A DNA stretch of 64,000 nucleotides from Paulinella micropora (taxonomy: Eukaryota; Cercozoa; Imbricatea; Euglyphida): NCBI GenBank assembly GCA_009731375.1, contig BJOX01000164.1:459744-523743 (forward strand), read 5' to 3'. The notes under the pieces are model-generated. The model searched no databases. It was not told the DNA's origin and saw nothing but the letters and a program-made list of their open reading frames with translations. Below, piece by piece: positions 52,293 to 64,000 of this stretch. The position numbers and the translations under genes are program-made. Each line of letters opens with the position of its first letter. Position 1 is the stretch's first letter.

Positions 52293-52919
52293 TCGAGAGA
52301 AGTGATTGAGAGAGAGAGATTGAGAGAGAGAGAGAGAGAAAATCATAAGGGGTTAATCACATGATACAAACAAACAAACAAACAAACAAACAAACAACAA
52401 CAAAAACACCACCACCACCACCACCACCAACAAGAACAACAAAAGAAGATAAAATGTTGGCAGATGGCTAGTATGATCGATTGATTGATTGATTGATTGA
52501 TAGATTGATAGATAGATAGATAGATAGATAGATAGACAGATCCAAGGGCTACGTATACTTATATTTCGCTTTGCTGAGAATCAAAACACACACACACACA
52601 GACAAACACACACACACAAAATCATAAGGGGCTAATCACATGGTTAAAAAAAAAAAAAAAAAATGCTAGTATGATTTTTCTAAGCTTTTCCAAGGGCTAC
52701 ATATACTTATATTTCGCTTTGCTGGCAATCAACACACACACACACAGACATACACACACACACACAAAATCACAAGTGGGCTGATGAGAAATAGAGAAAG
52801 AGAGAAAGAGAGAAAGAGAGAAAGAGAGAAAGAGAGAAAGATACATTAACAACAGATAAAATGTTGGTAGGTAGGTAGTATCATCCATACAAGTGTGTGA
52901 AAAAGGCAATAGATATTTG

Positions 52920-52920
<1 letters not shown>
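52006..52920. repeat. (TCTA)n, (GA)n, (CAAA)n, (GATT)n, (CA)n tracts with boxes
   Basis: The box TACATATACTTATATTTCGC + TTTGCTGGCAATCAACACAC recurs three times (about 52149, 52550, 52699), followed by (CA)n or (GA)n each time. Confidence 0.88.
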
Positions 52921-53577
<657 letters not shown>

Positions 53578-53734
53578 TTGCTGGCCAACAATACTTATAC
53601 GGGACATCAGAAGGCATGTATGTATGTATGTATGTAGGTAGGTAGGTAGTTAGGTAGGTAGGGTAGGTAGTTAGATAGGTAGGTAGACAAATAGATAGAT
53701 GGATAGATAGATAGATAGATAGATGGATAGATAA

Positions 53735-53774
<40 letters not shown>

Positions 53775-53847
53775 CTAGCTAGATAGATAGCCAGCTAGCT
53801 AGCTAGCTAGATAGATACATAAATAGATAGATAGCTAGGTAGCTAGC

Positions 53848-53878
<31 letters not shown>

Positions 53879-54035
53879 GTAGGTAGGTAGGTAAGTAGGT
53901 AGGTGGGTAGGTAGGTTGGTAGATAGATGGATAGATAGATAGATAGATAGATAGATAGACAGATAGATAGATAGACAGATAGACAGATAGATAGTAGATA
54001 GATAGATAGATCGATAGATAGATAGATAGTTAGTT
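53578..54035. repeat. Switch from (TCTA)n to (GATA)n/(GTAG)n/(GCTA)n
   Basis: After a 47-bp unique link the tetranucleotide runs on the opposite strand as (GATA)n, with (GTAG)n and (AGCT)n-type variants. Confidence 0.9.
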
Positions 54036-54480
<445 letters not shown>

Positions 54481-55861
54481 TATATGGATGGAATGGAATG
54501 AATGTGTGATGCACGTATTTTCACACCAACAATAAAAGAATTTCTTTCTCTTAATTAAAAAGAGCGTGGTTGGAGCAAGCTCTCAACCACACTAACAAAA
54601 ATAACGTATCTTGACACCCTCTGAGAGGGATGCCAATACTGCTTCACAGCATTACAATGTGTAATCTGCTCCACAGTAGGTGCCTGGCCTCATTGATCAC
54701 CAGTTGAAGACCGTTTGGTCGCACCCATACCAGGTAAGTATGACATCAACAAACTGGAGCATTCTGATAGGTGGAAATTTCTTATATAATCTGACTTGTG
54801 GGAAGCAACTTGTGTTTGGCAGTTTATGGAAGACAAACACCCGCAACACACGGTTGATACGCTAAATGCCTAAAAAGGCGTCATCCGTCAGAAGACTTTG
54901 GCAAATGTTTCCACCCAAAAGTTGGGACATGGCTGTCTACACAATCATTATGCTGTTGGTTGGGACTGGATCGAGCTGCTTGTCGTTATTAATAAGTTCG
55001 ATGGAGAACACTGTTATTTGGTGTGGATTTCTTCAATGAAAGCTTTTTGGTGGAAGCAGGGAATGTATGTTTTGGATGGTGGAAAATATAATTTTTTCTT
55101 TTATCAGAAAACGGTCGTCAAGAAGTGCAAGTTGACTCATCCGCCATCCCCTCTCATTTTGTTATCGAGCGATATATGGCTCATCATTCGCGACTGCATC
55201 GGATGGGCCGAGCTACGGCAAGTTGTCGTAAGCCTGCAAGGCCCTGGCGGGTCTTCTAAAAGACCCACACTTGTGGAAAAACCTGAATTCGCTTGATCTT
55301 CGAGGTTTTGATCATGGTGGTCCGTTGGCTGACCGATCCCAGGTTTGGCGCGAGAACAAGTTGACGTTTTCCAAAGTGCTGTTGGGTGAGAAAACGACTG
55401 ATTCAGTGCTGGCTCATTTAAATGGCCTTGGGGTTCGTCACCTTACTGTTCAATCCAAGTATGTCAAATGTCGGCTTGGCCCATCTAGCGACTCTTCATG
55501 TCCAATATCTTGATCTTCAAGGATGCTCTCAGCTCACAGATGCTGGATTGCCCACCTGGTGGCCCTTCCTCTTCAGCATCTCAACCTCAGTCACTGTTGC
55601 AGAATCACAGATGCAGGACTGGCTCACCTGTCTGCTCTTCCCCTCTTGCACCTTGATCTTAGTCGATGCAATCGACTCGGGGACGTTAGGCTTATGCCGG
55701 CCCCTACGTTCGAGCACCATCATCTCAGTGACTGCTGCAGAATCACAGATGCAGGACTGGCCCACTTGTCTGCTCTTCCACTCGTGCACCTTGATCTTAG
55801 TTATTGTTATCGAGTCACGGACGCTGGGCTTGCCCACCTTGCGACCCTGCAACTCCAGCAC

Positions 55862-56014
55862 CTCTATCTATCTCTGTCTATCCTATCTATCCTATCTATC
55901 CTATCTATCCTATCTATCCTATCTATCCTATCTATCCTATCTATCCTATCTATCCTATCTATCCTATCTACCTATCTAATCTATCTAATCTATCTCATCT
56001 ATCTCATCTATCTA

Positions 56015-56049
<35 letters not shown>

Positions 56050-56050
56050 C

Positions 56051-56143
<93 letters not shown>
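55862..56143. repeat. (TATCC)n then (TCTA)n inside the LRR pseudogene
   Basis: CTATCTATC-type units with a 9-bp period (TATCTATCC) at 55870-55970, then (TCTA)n. It starts within the codons of an LRR HLxLS motif. Confidence 0.92.
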
Positions 56144-56175
56144 AGCAAATCAAGGTTATTGCTCATAGTACTGAG

Positions 56176-56303
56176 TATAGTATATTATGCGGCTAGCCAC
56201 AAATTTGACGTGTTTTGCGGGCGAGCAGGAGCCGGGCCGGCGAGCCCGCAAAACACGTCAAATTTGGCGCGCCGCATATGTAGTTTTTATCGGTAACATA
56301 ACC
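56176..56303 (+). mobile_element. GC-core foldback element, copy 3
   Basis: TATAGTATATTATGCGGC + TAGCCACAAATTTGACGTGT and inverse arm ending GCGCGCCGCATA, then GTAGTTTTTATCGGTAACAT. Closest relative is 36598-36732. Confidence 0.82.
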
Positions 56304-56680
56304 AGGAGAGCAGGCTGAGATCGAAGCAGATCAAGTCATTGCTGATTGTAGAGAACAAGAAGCAACTACAGTCTCATCTAACCTCATCCAAACCATTCCA
56401 AACTAACGTAATCTCAATCTCAGTGACTGCTGCGCAATCACAAATACAGGACTGGCTCATTTGTCTACCCTTCACCTCCAACACCTTGATCTAAGTTTTT
56501 GTTCTCGAGTCACGAACGCGGGCCTGCAACGCTTCAAGTGTCACATCCGCCGCCAGCAATTGCCCATTCCTAGTCACCAACCTGGGGCTTGGTTGTATTG
56601 GCCTTGATCTTGAATGTTGTTGCCAAATCACAGGCGCCGGGCTTACCCACCTGCCTGCTCAGGGCACCTGACTCAGTCTT

Positions 56681-58221
56681 GCTGGTTGTTTTTTGCCCAC
56701 AGGCGCCCGGGCCTTCCACTAAGTAATTGGCAACGCCGGATTGGCTCAAGCAGGGATTTTACACCTGCACCGCTACGGTGCCGTAAACGTCAGGGAATGG
56801 TGCCACCGGCGAAGAAAAGAATTACACGAGGCACTAAATCGCGCGTCGACCAGCCTGGGTGAGTAATTTTCCAAACTGGCCTGAATATGCATGCATCCAG
56901 TAGGTAGTTGAGACGAGGCTGTCACCTGACTTAGCAAAGTGAATTTCACCGGTTGTAACTGTCAACAATGTAGGCGTTACGCAGCAGGTCAGAAAAATGA
57001 CATGCCAACTCGAAAATCTGACTTGACCTGACTCATTAACATAAGCGGATCGTCTCAAGCCTTGTTGCTTCAACCGAGTCAGTGTCAGGTCACACTGAGT
57101 AGTATTATCAATAATACGTGAACCGTCGGTTGCAGCTGGGTAATAATGATTTTAAGTTTTTACGGAGGCTGGACCGTCGGTGACTCGGAACGCCGTGTGC
57201 CGGCCTGCTTACGTCAACTCACGTTTCCGACCGAAAGTTTAGCAAAATCATGGTGATGAGAGTCCGGCCGGCCGGATCAGGCACGGTAAACTACTATCCG
57301 AACTTGAAATATTGCTAAAGTTTTGGGTTTAATAACTCACGCTATACCTCGTCCGCGCAAGCCAAGAGGCGGATTCGGCTGATGCTAGGTCAGCGACTAG
57401 ATTGCGTCAGTACCTGCTGCTTTACGCCCGCCCGGTGATCTCAGCACGATCAGCCTAAGGCTCTTGCTTCATATATATGCGCGAGGTGACAGCACGGTCT
57501 TGTGCCGCGAATTATAAAACTTGAAACGTGAATTATTAAAACCAAAACTTTAGTTAATTTCAAAAATTCAAAAAACCGGGCGATTTGAAAAACGCCGTGC
57601 CACCGATCAGTCCACAGTCATCGAAAACTAGCCGCTTGACTTGAAACCAAAAAACCAGTGGCAATTCAAGTCAAATTCTTTTTAACACGGCTGGGCACTT
57701 GTTAGTAGCAACTTTCATCATCTATCACTTATATACATCAGTTAGCCTGAGTTCAGTTCACTTGAAACATCATTTGCCAGTGACAGTAACCCCGGCCACT
57801 GGCATCCGCAAAATCAGCTGCATAATTTTTGCGGAATGTTAGTTAATTCAAACCGCTAATTTGAATTCTGACCACTAATCTCAAATCTGACCACCAATCT
57901 GAAATCTGGCTCTTAGTTCAAATTCGATGGTCGAGTTTGACACTTGAATGTACCCAGTAATAGTGTGACAGAGCTTGGGTTTTGGAGTTGGTTGGGTGAG
58001 GCTAGGTGCCTTAGAAAGTAGGGAAAGCAAAGGAAGCACAGCTGAAGGTTGCAGATGGGTTATTTTCGAGTTCCGGCTATTATTAATATTAAAGTGAGTA
58101 AAGTAACCTTAATTGTTCAATGCTATTGGATATCACGTATGTAAGTCAATGACATAACCAGAAAAGACTGTATTACTGTTACGCCGCCCAGGCTAAAATT
58201 CTTCCATATTCTCTAAACAAA
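56681..58221. other. 1.5 kb without a recognisable gene
   Basis: Mixed-composition sequence, no frame above 80 codons with a motif. Short alternations such as CTTGAC/GTCAAG recur at about 57020-57110 and 57630-57690, but no clear element ends. Confidence 0.5.
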
Positions 58222-58262
58222 AGTGTGCACCATTGAAATCTCTCTCCGAGTCTCCCTCTCTC

Positions 58263-58326
<64 letters not shown>

Positions 58327-58341
58327 GCCATTCTCTCTCTC
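58222..58341. repeat. (TC)n before gap 58342-58673
   Basis: About 80 bp of (TC)n. Confidence 0.95.
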
Positions 58342-58675
58342 NNNNNNNNNNNNNNNNNNNNNNNNNNNNNNNNNNNNNNNNNNNNNNNNNNNNNNNNNNN
58401 NNNNNNNNNNNNNNNNNNNNNNNNNNNNNNNNNNNNNNNNNNNNNNNNNNNNNNNNNNNNNNNNNNNNNNNNNNNNNNNNNNNNNNNNNNNNNNNNNNNN
58501 NNNNNNNNNNNNNNNNNNNNNNNNNNNNNNNNNNNNNNNNNNNNNNNNNNNNNNNNNNNNNNNNNNNNNNNNNNNNNNNNNNNNNNNNNNNNNNNNNNNN
58601 NNNNNNNNNNNNNNNNNNNNNNNNNNNNNNNNNNNNNNNNNNNNNNNNNNNNNNNNNNNNNNNNNNNNNNNNNAT

Positions 58676-58677
<2 letters not shown>

Positions 58678-58765
<88 letters not shown>
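58678..58765. repeat. Poly-A tract, about 88 bp, after a gap
   Basis: Homopolymer following 332 N. Confidence 0.9.
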
Positions 58766-58768
<3 letters not shown>

Positions 58769-58823
58769 CGCAAATGCCGCCAAAAATTCGCTGTTTTTTG
58801 TGGCTTTCTCTCCATCTAACTTG

Positions 58824-58825
<2 letters not shown>

Positions 58826-58913
<88 letters not shown>

Positions 58914-58948
58914 ACTATCCATTCCCAGGAAATCCACGCAAATTCCGG

Positions 58949-59008
<60 letters not shown>

Positions 59009-59017
59009 ATATCTATA

Positions 59018-59061
<44 letters not shown>

Positions 59062-59110
59062 CATTCCCAGGAAATCCACGCAAATTCCGGGAAATAAACA
59101 CAAATCCAGG
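58826..59110. repeat. (TCTA)n with doubled CCATTCCCAGGAAATCCACG box
   Basis: CCATTCCCAGGAAATCCACG + CAAATTCCGG occurs at about 58918 and 59060, each after a (TCTA)n array. Confidence 0.9.
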
Positions 59111-59760
59111 GAAAATACACGCAAATTGTTTCGTGAAAATCTACGCAACTCAAATATCGGACAATTTTGCTGCGTTTGCTCCCCCCCTCCCCCCCCCCCC
59201 AACCTTCTCNNNNNNNNNNNNNNNNNNNNNNNNNNNNNNNNNNNNNNNNNNNNNNNNNNNNNNNNNNNNNNNNNNNNNNNNNNNNNNNNNNNNNNNNNNN
59301 NNNNNNNNNNNNNNNNNNNNNNNNNNNNNNNNNNNNNNNNNNNNNNNNNNNNNNNNNNNNNNNNNNNNNNNNNNNNNNNNNNNNNNNNNNNNNNNNNNNN
59401 NNNNNNNNNNNNNNNNNNNNNNNNNNNNNNNNNNNNNNNNNNNNNNNNNNNNNNNNNNNNNNNNNNNNNNNNNNNNNNNNNNNNNNNNNNNNNNNNNNNN
59501 NNNNNNNNNNNNNNNNNNNNNNNNNNNNNNNNNNNNNNNNNNNNNNNNNNNNNNNNNNNNNNNNNNNNNNNNNNNNNNNNNNNNNNNNNNNNNNNNNNNN
59601 NNNNNNNNNNNNNNNNNNNNNNNNNNNNNNNNNNNNNNNNNNNNNNNNNNNNNNNNNNNNNNNNNNNNNNNNNNNNNNNNNNNNNNNNNNNNNNNNNNNN
59701 NNNNNNNNNNNNNNNNNNNNNNNNNNNNNNNNNNNNNNNNNNNNNNNNNNNNNNNNNNNN

Positions 59761-60148
<388 letters not shown>

Positions 60149-61070
60149 GTACATTAGCTCTCTTAGTAAAGCATACATACATACATACATACATACATAC
60201 ATACATACATACATACGTACATAAATACACATGCATACAGACATACATACATACATACATACATACATACATACATACATGCATACATGCATACATACAG
60301 TACATTAGCTCTCTTAGTAAAAATTTGAGGTACAGATATCCTGAAAATGTATGTATGTATGTATGTACGTTTGTCTGTTATGTAATGTATATGTAATATA
60401 TGTAATATATGTATTTATGTATTTATGTATGTACGTATGTATGTATGTATGTATGTATGTATAGTCCAAAAATTTGAGGTACAGATATCCTGAAAACGTC
60501 GCATAAATGTATGTATGTATGTATGTATGTATGTACGTTTGTCTGTAATGTAATGTAATGTATGTAATGTATGTAATATATGTATGTATGTATGTATGTA
60601 TGTTTGTCTGTAATGTAATGTATGTATGTATGTATGTATGTAATTTGAGGTACAGATATCCTGAGAACGTCGCATAAATGTATGTATGTATGTATGTATG
60701 TAGTGTATGTGATATATGTATTTATGTATGTATGTATGTATGTATAGTCCTTGATCGAGTGTATGTATGTATGTATGTATGTATGTATGTATTATTGCTT
60801 CAGCTTTGTCATATACATGAACATAAATACATAAATACATAAATAAATACATACATACATACATACATACATACATACATACATAACATGCCACAAGACT
60901 GAGAAATCAAAGCCAGTGATATGTGATATATACCTATGTATGTATGTATGCATGCATGTATGTATGCAAGTATGTAAGAGCATGTATGTATGTACGTATG
61001 AGCATGTATGTATGTATGTATGTATGTAAGAGCATGTATGTATGTATGTACTTATGTATGTATGTGTCTA
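60149..61070. repeat. (CATA)n/(TATG)n with repeated boxes
   Basis: GTACATTAGCTCTCTTAGTA at about 60149 and 60299; AATTTGAGGTACAGATATCC + TGAAAACGTCGCATAAATG at about 60325, 60471 and 60642. Repeats of CATA switch to TATG across the boxes. Confidence 0.85.
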
Positions 61071-61511
61071 TGTACCGAGGAACGCCAAGTAAACATCCAC
61101 GCTTTCAAGAAGCTCTATGCCTGCCGCTGGTCCCACAGCTTGCCCTGGCCCAACAAGAAAGAAAGAAAGNNNNNNNNNNNNNNNNNNNNNNNNNNNNNNN
61201 NNNNNNNNNNNNNNNNNNNNNNNNNNNNNNNNNNNNNNNNNNNNNNNNNNNNNNNNNNNNNNNNNNNNNNNNNNNNNNNNNNNNNNNNNNNNNNNNNNNN
61301 NNNNNNNNNNNNNNNNNNNNNNNNNNNNNNNNNNNNNNNNNNNNNNNNNNNNNNNNNNNNNNNNNNNNNNNNNNNNNNNNNNNNNNNNNNNNNNNNNNNN
61401 NNNNNNNNNNNNNNNNNNNNNNNNNNNNNNNNNNNNNNNNNNNNNNNNNNNNNNNNNNNNNNNNNNNNNNNNNNNNNNNNNNNNNNNNNNNNNNNNNNNN
61501 NNCTTTCCCGG

Positions 61512-61570
<59 letters not shown>

Positions 61571-61696
61571 GTCTACGCTATAATATATATATATACATAT
61601 ACACATATATATATAAATATATAAATATTTCAAGAAGCTCTATGCCTACTGCTGGTTCTACTGCTTGCCCTGGAACAACATACCTACACACACATA

Positions 61697-61740
<44 letters not shown>

Positions 61741-61870
61741 GAGAGAGAGAGAGAGAAGTAAACGTCCACGCTATATATATATATACATATATATATGTAT
61801 ACATATATATGTATATATATATATATATATGCCTGCTGCTGGTCCCACTGCTTGTCCTGGACGAAGGAGA
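61071..61870. repeat. Three copies of a TATGCCTGCTGCTGGTCCCA box, gap and poly-A
   Basis: TATGCCTGCTGCTGGTCCCA + CTGCTTGTCCTGG at about 61118, 61641 and 61828; CAAGTAAACGTCCACGCT before it at about 61085 and 61757. A gap (61170-61502), poly-A (61512-61569), (TA)n and (GA)n fill the rest. Confidence 0.8.
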
Positions 61871-61988
61871 GAGAGAGAGAGAGAGAAAGAGAGGGAGGGA
61901 GGGAGGGAGAGAGAGAGAGAGAGTGAGTGTGTGTGTGTGTGCTTGTGTGTGTGTGTGTTGTGTGTGTGTTTTTGTGTTTTTTCATGTA

Positions 61989-62019
<31 letters not shown>

Positions 62020-62054
62020 CTGTCCGTGTGTGTGTATGTGTGTGTGTGTGTGTG

Positions 62055-62096
<42 letters not shown>

Positions 62097-62338
62097 GAGA
62101 ATCAATTATCTGAATTTCGCAAGGTTAGTGCACATGCATGTATGTACGTATGCATGTATGCATGTATGTATGTATATATGTATGCAAGTATATATATACA
62201 TATACATATATAAATATATATATGAAAATATATATTATATATATATTATATATATATATATATAAGATATATATATATATATATATAAATATATATATAT
62301 ACATACAAACACAAACATACATATATATATATGTATAC

Positions 62339-62369
<31 letters not shown>

Positions 62370-62400
62370 TATATGGATATATATATATATATGCGCATAT
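61871..62400. repeat. (GA)n, (GT)n, (TATG)n and (TA)n
   Basis: Continuous dinucleotide repeats with a 40-bp unique link at about 62098-62140. Confidence 0.93.
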
Positions 62401-62448
62401 ATAGTGTAAGATGCAAGACCGAGGTTGAAGCATGCTCGTAGTGTTTCA

Positions 62449-62490
<42 letters not shown>

Positions 62491-62615
62491 TAAGATGCAA
62501 GACCAAGGTTGAAGCATGCTCGTAGCGTTCCATTATGTATGTATATATATATATATATACATATATATAGTGTAAGATGCAATACCAAGGTTGAAGCATG
62601 CTCGTAGCGTTCCAT

Positions 62616-62668
<53 letters not shown>

Positions 62669-62716
62669 TAAGATGAAAGACCGAGGTTTATAGGAAGCAT
62701 GCTCGTAGCGATCCAT

Positions 62717-62773
<57 letters not shown>

Positions 62774-62888
62774 GTATATACATATATACATATATACATA
62801 CATACATACATAAATTAGTGTAAGATGCAAGACGAAGGTTGAAGCATGCTCGTAGCGATCCATTATGTATATGTATATATATATACAC

Positions 62889-62936
<48 letters not shown>

Positions 62937-63290
62937 TAAGATGCAAGACCAAGGTTGAAGCATGCTCGTAGAGATCCATTATGTATATATATAAATATAT
63001 ATAAATATATATACATATATATATATATACATACATACATAAATTAGTGTAAGATGCAAGACGAAGGTTGAAGCATGCGTAGCGAGCCATTATGTATATG
63101 CATATATGTATATATATATACATATATATATATATATACATATATATATCTATCTGTACATACATACATAAATTAGTGTAAGATGCAAGACGAAGGTTGA
63201 CGCATGCTCGTAGCGATCCATTATGTATATGTATATATATATATATATACATATATATGCGTATATTTGTGTATATATATTTATATATAT
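62401..63290. repeat. Eight copies of a 55-bp box alternating with (TA)n
   Basis: AGTGTAAGATGCAAGACCAA + GGTTGAAGCATGCTCGTAGC + GATCCATTAT starts at 62403, 62488, 62569, 62664, 62816, 62933, 63046 and 63176. Spacing 81-152 bp is set by (TA)n/(TACA)n length. The frames here are (TA)n translation. Confidence 0.88.
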
Positions 63291-63291
63291 T

Positions 63292-63381
63292 TATACTATA
63301 TCTGAGGCGTACTGATGCAGCTAATGGCATATCCTCAACGGACATAAGCCTCCAATACCCTTGTTCGAGGTCCTCCACCCC

Positions 63382-63382
<1 letters not shown>
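63292..63382 (-). mobile_element. SINE-B fragment (3' end)
   Basis: The 3'-terminal 90 bp of SINE-B; its (TA)n neighbour replaces the usual (ATT)n, and (AAT)n lies on the other side. Confidence 0.78.
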
Positions 63383-63416
<34 letters not shown>

Positions 63417-63503
63417 TAACAATACTAATAATGATAATAATAATGATAATAATAATAATAATAATAATAATGATAATAAATAATAATGATAATAATAATG
63501 ATA

Positions 63504-63540
<37 letters not shown>

Positions 63541-63614
63541 TAATAATAATGATAATAATAATGATAATAAAGATAATTATGATAATTAAAATAAAAATAA
63601 TAATAATAATAATA
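63383..63614. repeat. (AAT)n
   Basis: With ATG and AAC interruptions. Confidence 0.95.
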
Positions 63615-63661
63615 GTGCTTCTCTGTCAATGGCTGATGCATTTCTGCACATGCGCCTCCAT
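63615..63661 (-). mobile_element. SINE-A tail fragment
   Basis: AGTGCTTCTCTGTCAATGGC to ATGCGCCTCCATCA: only the last 47 bp of SINE-A, a severe 5' truncation. Confidence 0.8.
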
Positions 63662-63696
63662 CAATAATAATAATAATAATAAAAATAATAAATAAG

Positions 63697-63747
<51 letters not shown>

Positions 63748-63796
63748 AAATAATAATAACAACAACAACAACAATAACAACAACAACAACAACAAC

Positions 63797-63834
<38 letters not shown>
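63662..63834. repeat. (AAT)n, (AAAT)n and (AAC)n
   Basis: Tail, in minus sense, of the SINE-B that follows. Confidence 0.95.
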
Positions 63835-63838
<4 letters not shown>

Positions 63839-64000
63839 ATATCTGAGGCGTACTGATGCAGCTAATGGCATATCCTCAACGGACATAAGCCTCCAATACC
63901 CTTGTTCGAGGTCCTCCACCCCCCCGTGTCAGTCTCTCGCCTGATGATCGGGGCCACCGATGGAGCTCCTGAGGGCAAGACTGCACTAAGCCGAGGTTAT
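63835..64000 (-). mobile_element. SINE-B, continues past the window end
   Basis: Matches 7554-7720 closely, from ACTATATCTGAGGCGTACTG to GCCGAGGTTAT; the rest lies outside the window. Confidence 0.82.

Larger units (their letters stand above)
54898..56680 (+). pseudogene. F-box / leucine-rich-repeat gene, frameshifted and interrupted
   Basis: An open frame at 54898-55296 ends in an F-box-like helix set (PLILLSSDIWLIIRDCIGWAELRQVV). The next part, LLKDPHLWKNLNSLDLRGFD, is in another frame (shift at about 55230-55252). Cys-containing LRRs follow in two more frames: AHLATLHVQYLDLQGCSQLT (about 55465), LQHLNLSHCCRITDAGLAHL (about 55545), LLHLDLSRCNRLGD, EHHHLSDCCRITDAGL, and LVHLDLSYCYRVTDAGLAHL. 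The last LRR runs directly into (TATCC)n/(TCTA)n (55862-56143). A GC-core foldback lies at 56176-56303. LRR remnants resume at about 56408-56670 (LNLSDCC..TNTGLAHLS). F-box/LRR proteins recruit substrates to SCF ubiquitin ligases. Several frameshifts make this a pseudogene or a poorly assembled gene; introns cannot be excluded. Confidence 0.7.

Noticed and set aside
62401-63290. CRISPR-like array (regular repeats with spacers)
   Set aside because: Spacers are (TA)n, not unique, and no cas genes; the genome is eukaryotic.

Overview
This is a eukaryotic nuclear contig that is almost entirely repeat-driven. The evidence is GT-AG introns, a Ty3/Gypsy LTR retrotransposon, an APE-type LINE, tRNA-headed SINEs, several foldback/TIR elements and kilobases of microsatellite ((TCTA)n, (TATG)n, (TA)n, (AAT)n, (GAA)n). 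I cannot name the organism. A protist or an invertebrate with a microsatellite-rich genome fits; a prokaryote does not. About 20 N gaps (10 to about 550 bases) interrupt the window, many beside poly-A, poly-C or poly-G runs. I see no rRNA gene, functional tRNA gene or CRISPR array.

Layout. 1-2.4 kb: simple repeats, short palindromes and a 269-bp foldback. 2.48-4.44 kb (-): a decayed, intron-containing tyrosine recombinase gene. 4.5-7.4 kb: no recognisable gene. 7.55-8.21 kb: one SINE-B and one SINE-A copy in (AAT)n. 8.42-21.43 kb (-): a Ty3/Gypsy element with 247/248-bp LTRs, 4-bp target duplication GTAT, PBS and PPT candidates, gag and pol, containing a 2.39-kb internal duplication around a gap. 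22.6-25.75 kb: a cluster of retroposons, each with an (ATT)n tail. 25.82-31.24 kb (+): a LINE with ORF1-like/endonuclease and RT frames. 32.0-41.9 kb: hairpins, three TIR families and several arrays in which a short unique box alternates with (TCTA)n, (TATG)n or (TA)n. 42.0-48.8 kb: more SINE-A/SINE-B plus three direct copies of a 1.1-1.5 kb composite element with a poly-C tract. 49-54 kb: purine tracts and very long (TCTA)n arrays. 54.9-56.7 kb (+): an F-box/leucine-rich-repeat pseudogene broken by frameshifts, a microsatellite and a foldback. 57-64 kb: dinucleotide/tetranucleotide repeats, a 62.4-63.3 kb box array and further SINE fragments.

How the parts relate. The LINE and at least four non-autonomous families (SINE-A, SINE-B, families C and D) end in a related motif around ATGGAGGC-CATG followed by (ATT)n, which suggests they share one retrotransposition machinery. 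The Gypsy element keeps gag and pol in one frame separated by a single UGA followed by CGG, a known leaky stop context, so Gag-Pol is probably made by readthrough. The recombinase and LRR genes are the only non-LTR, non-LINE coding remnants I could support, and both look broken.
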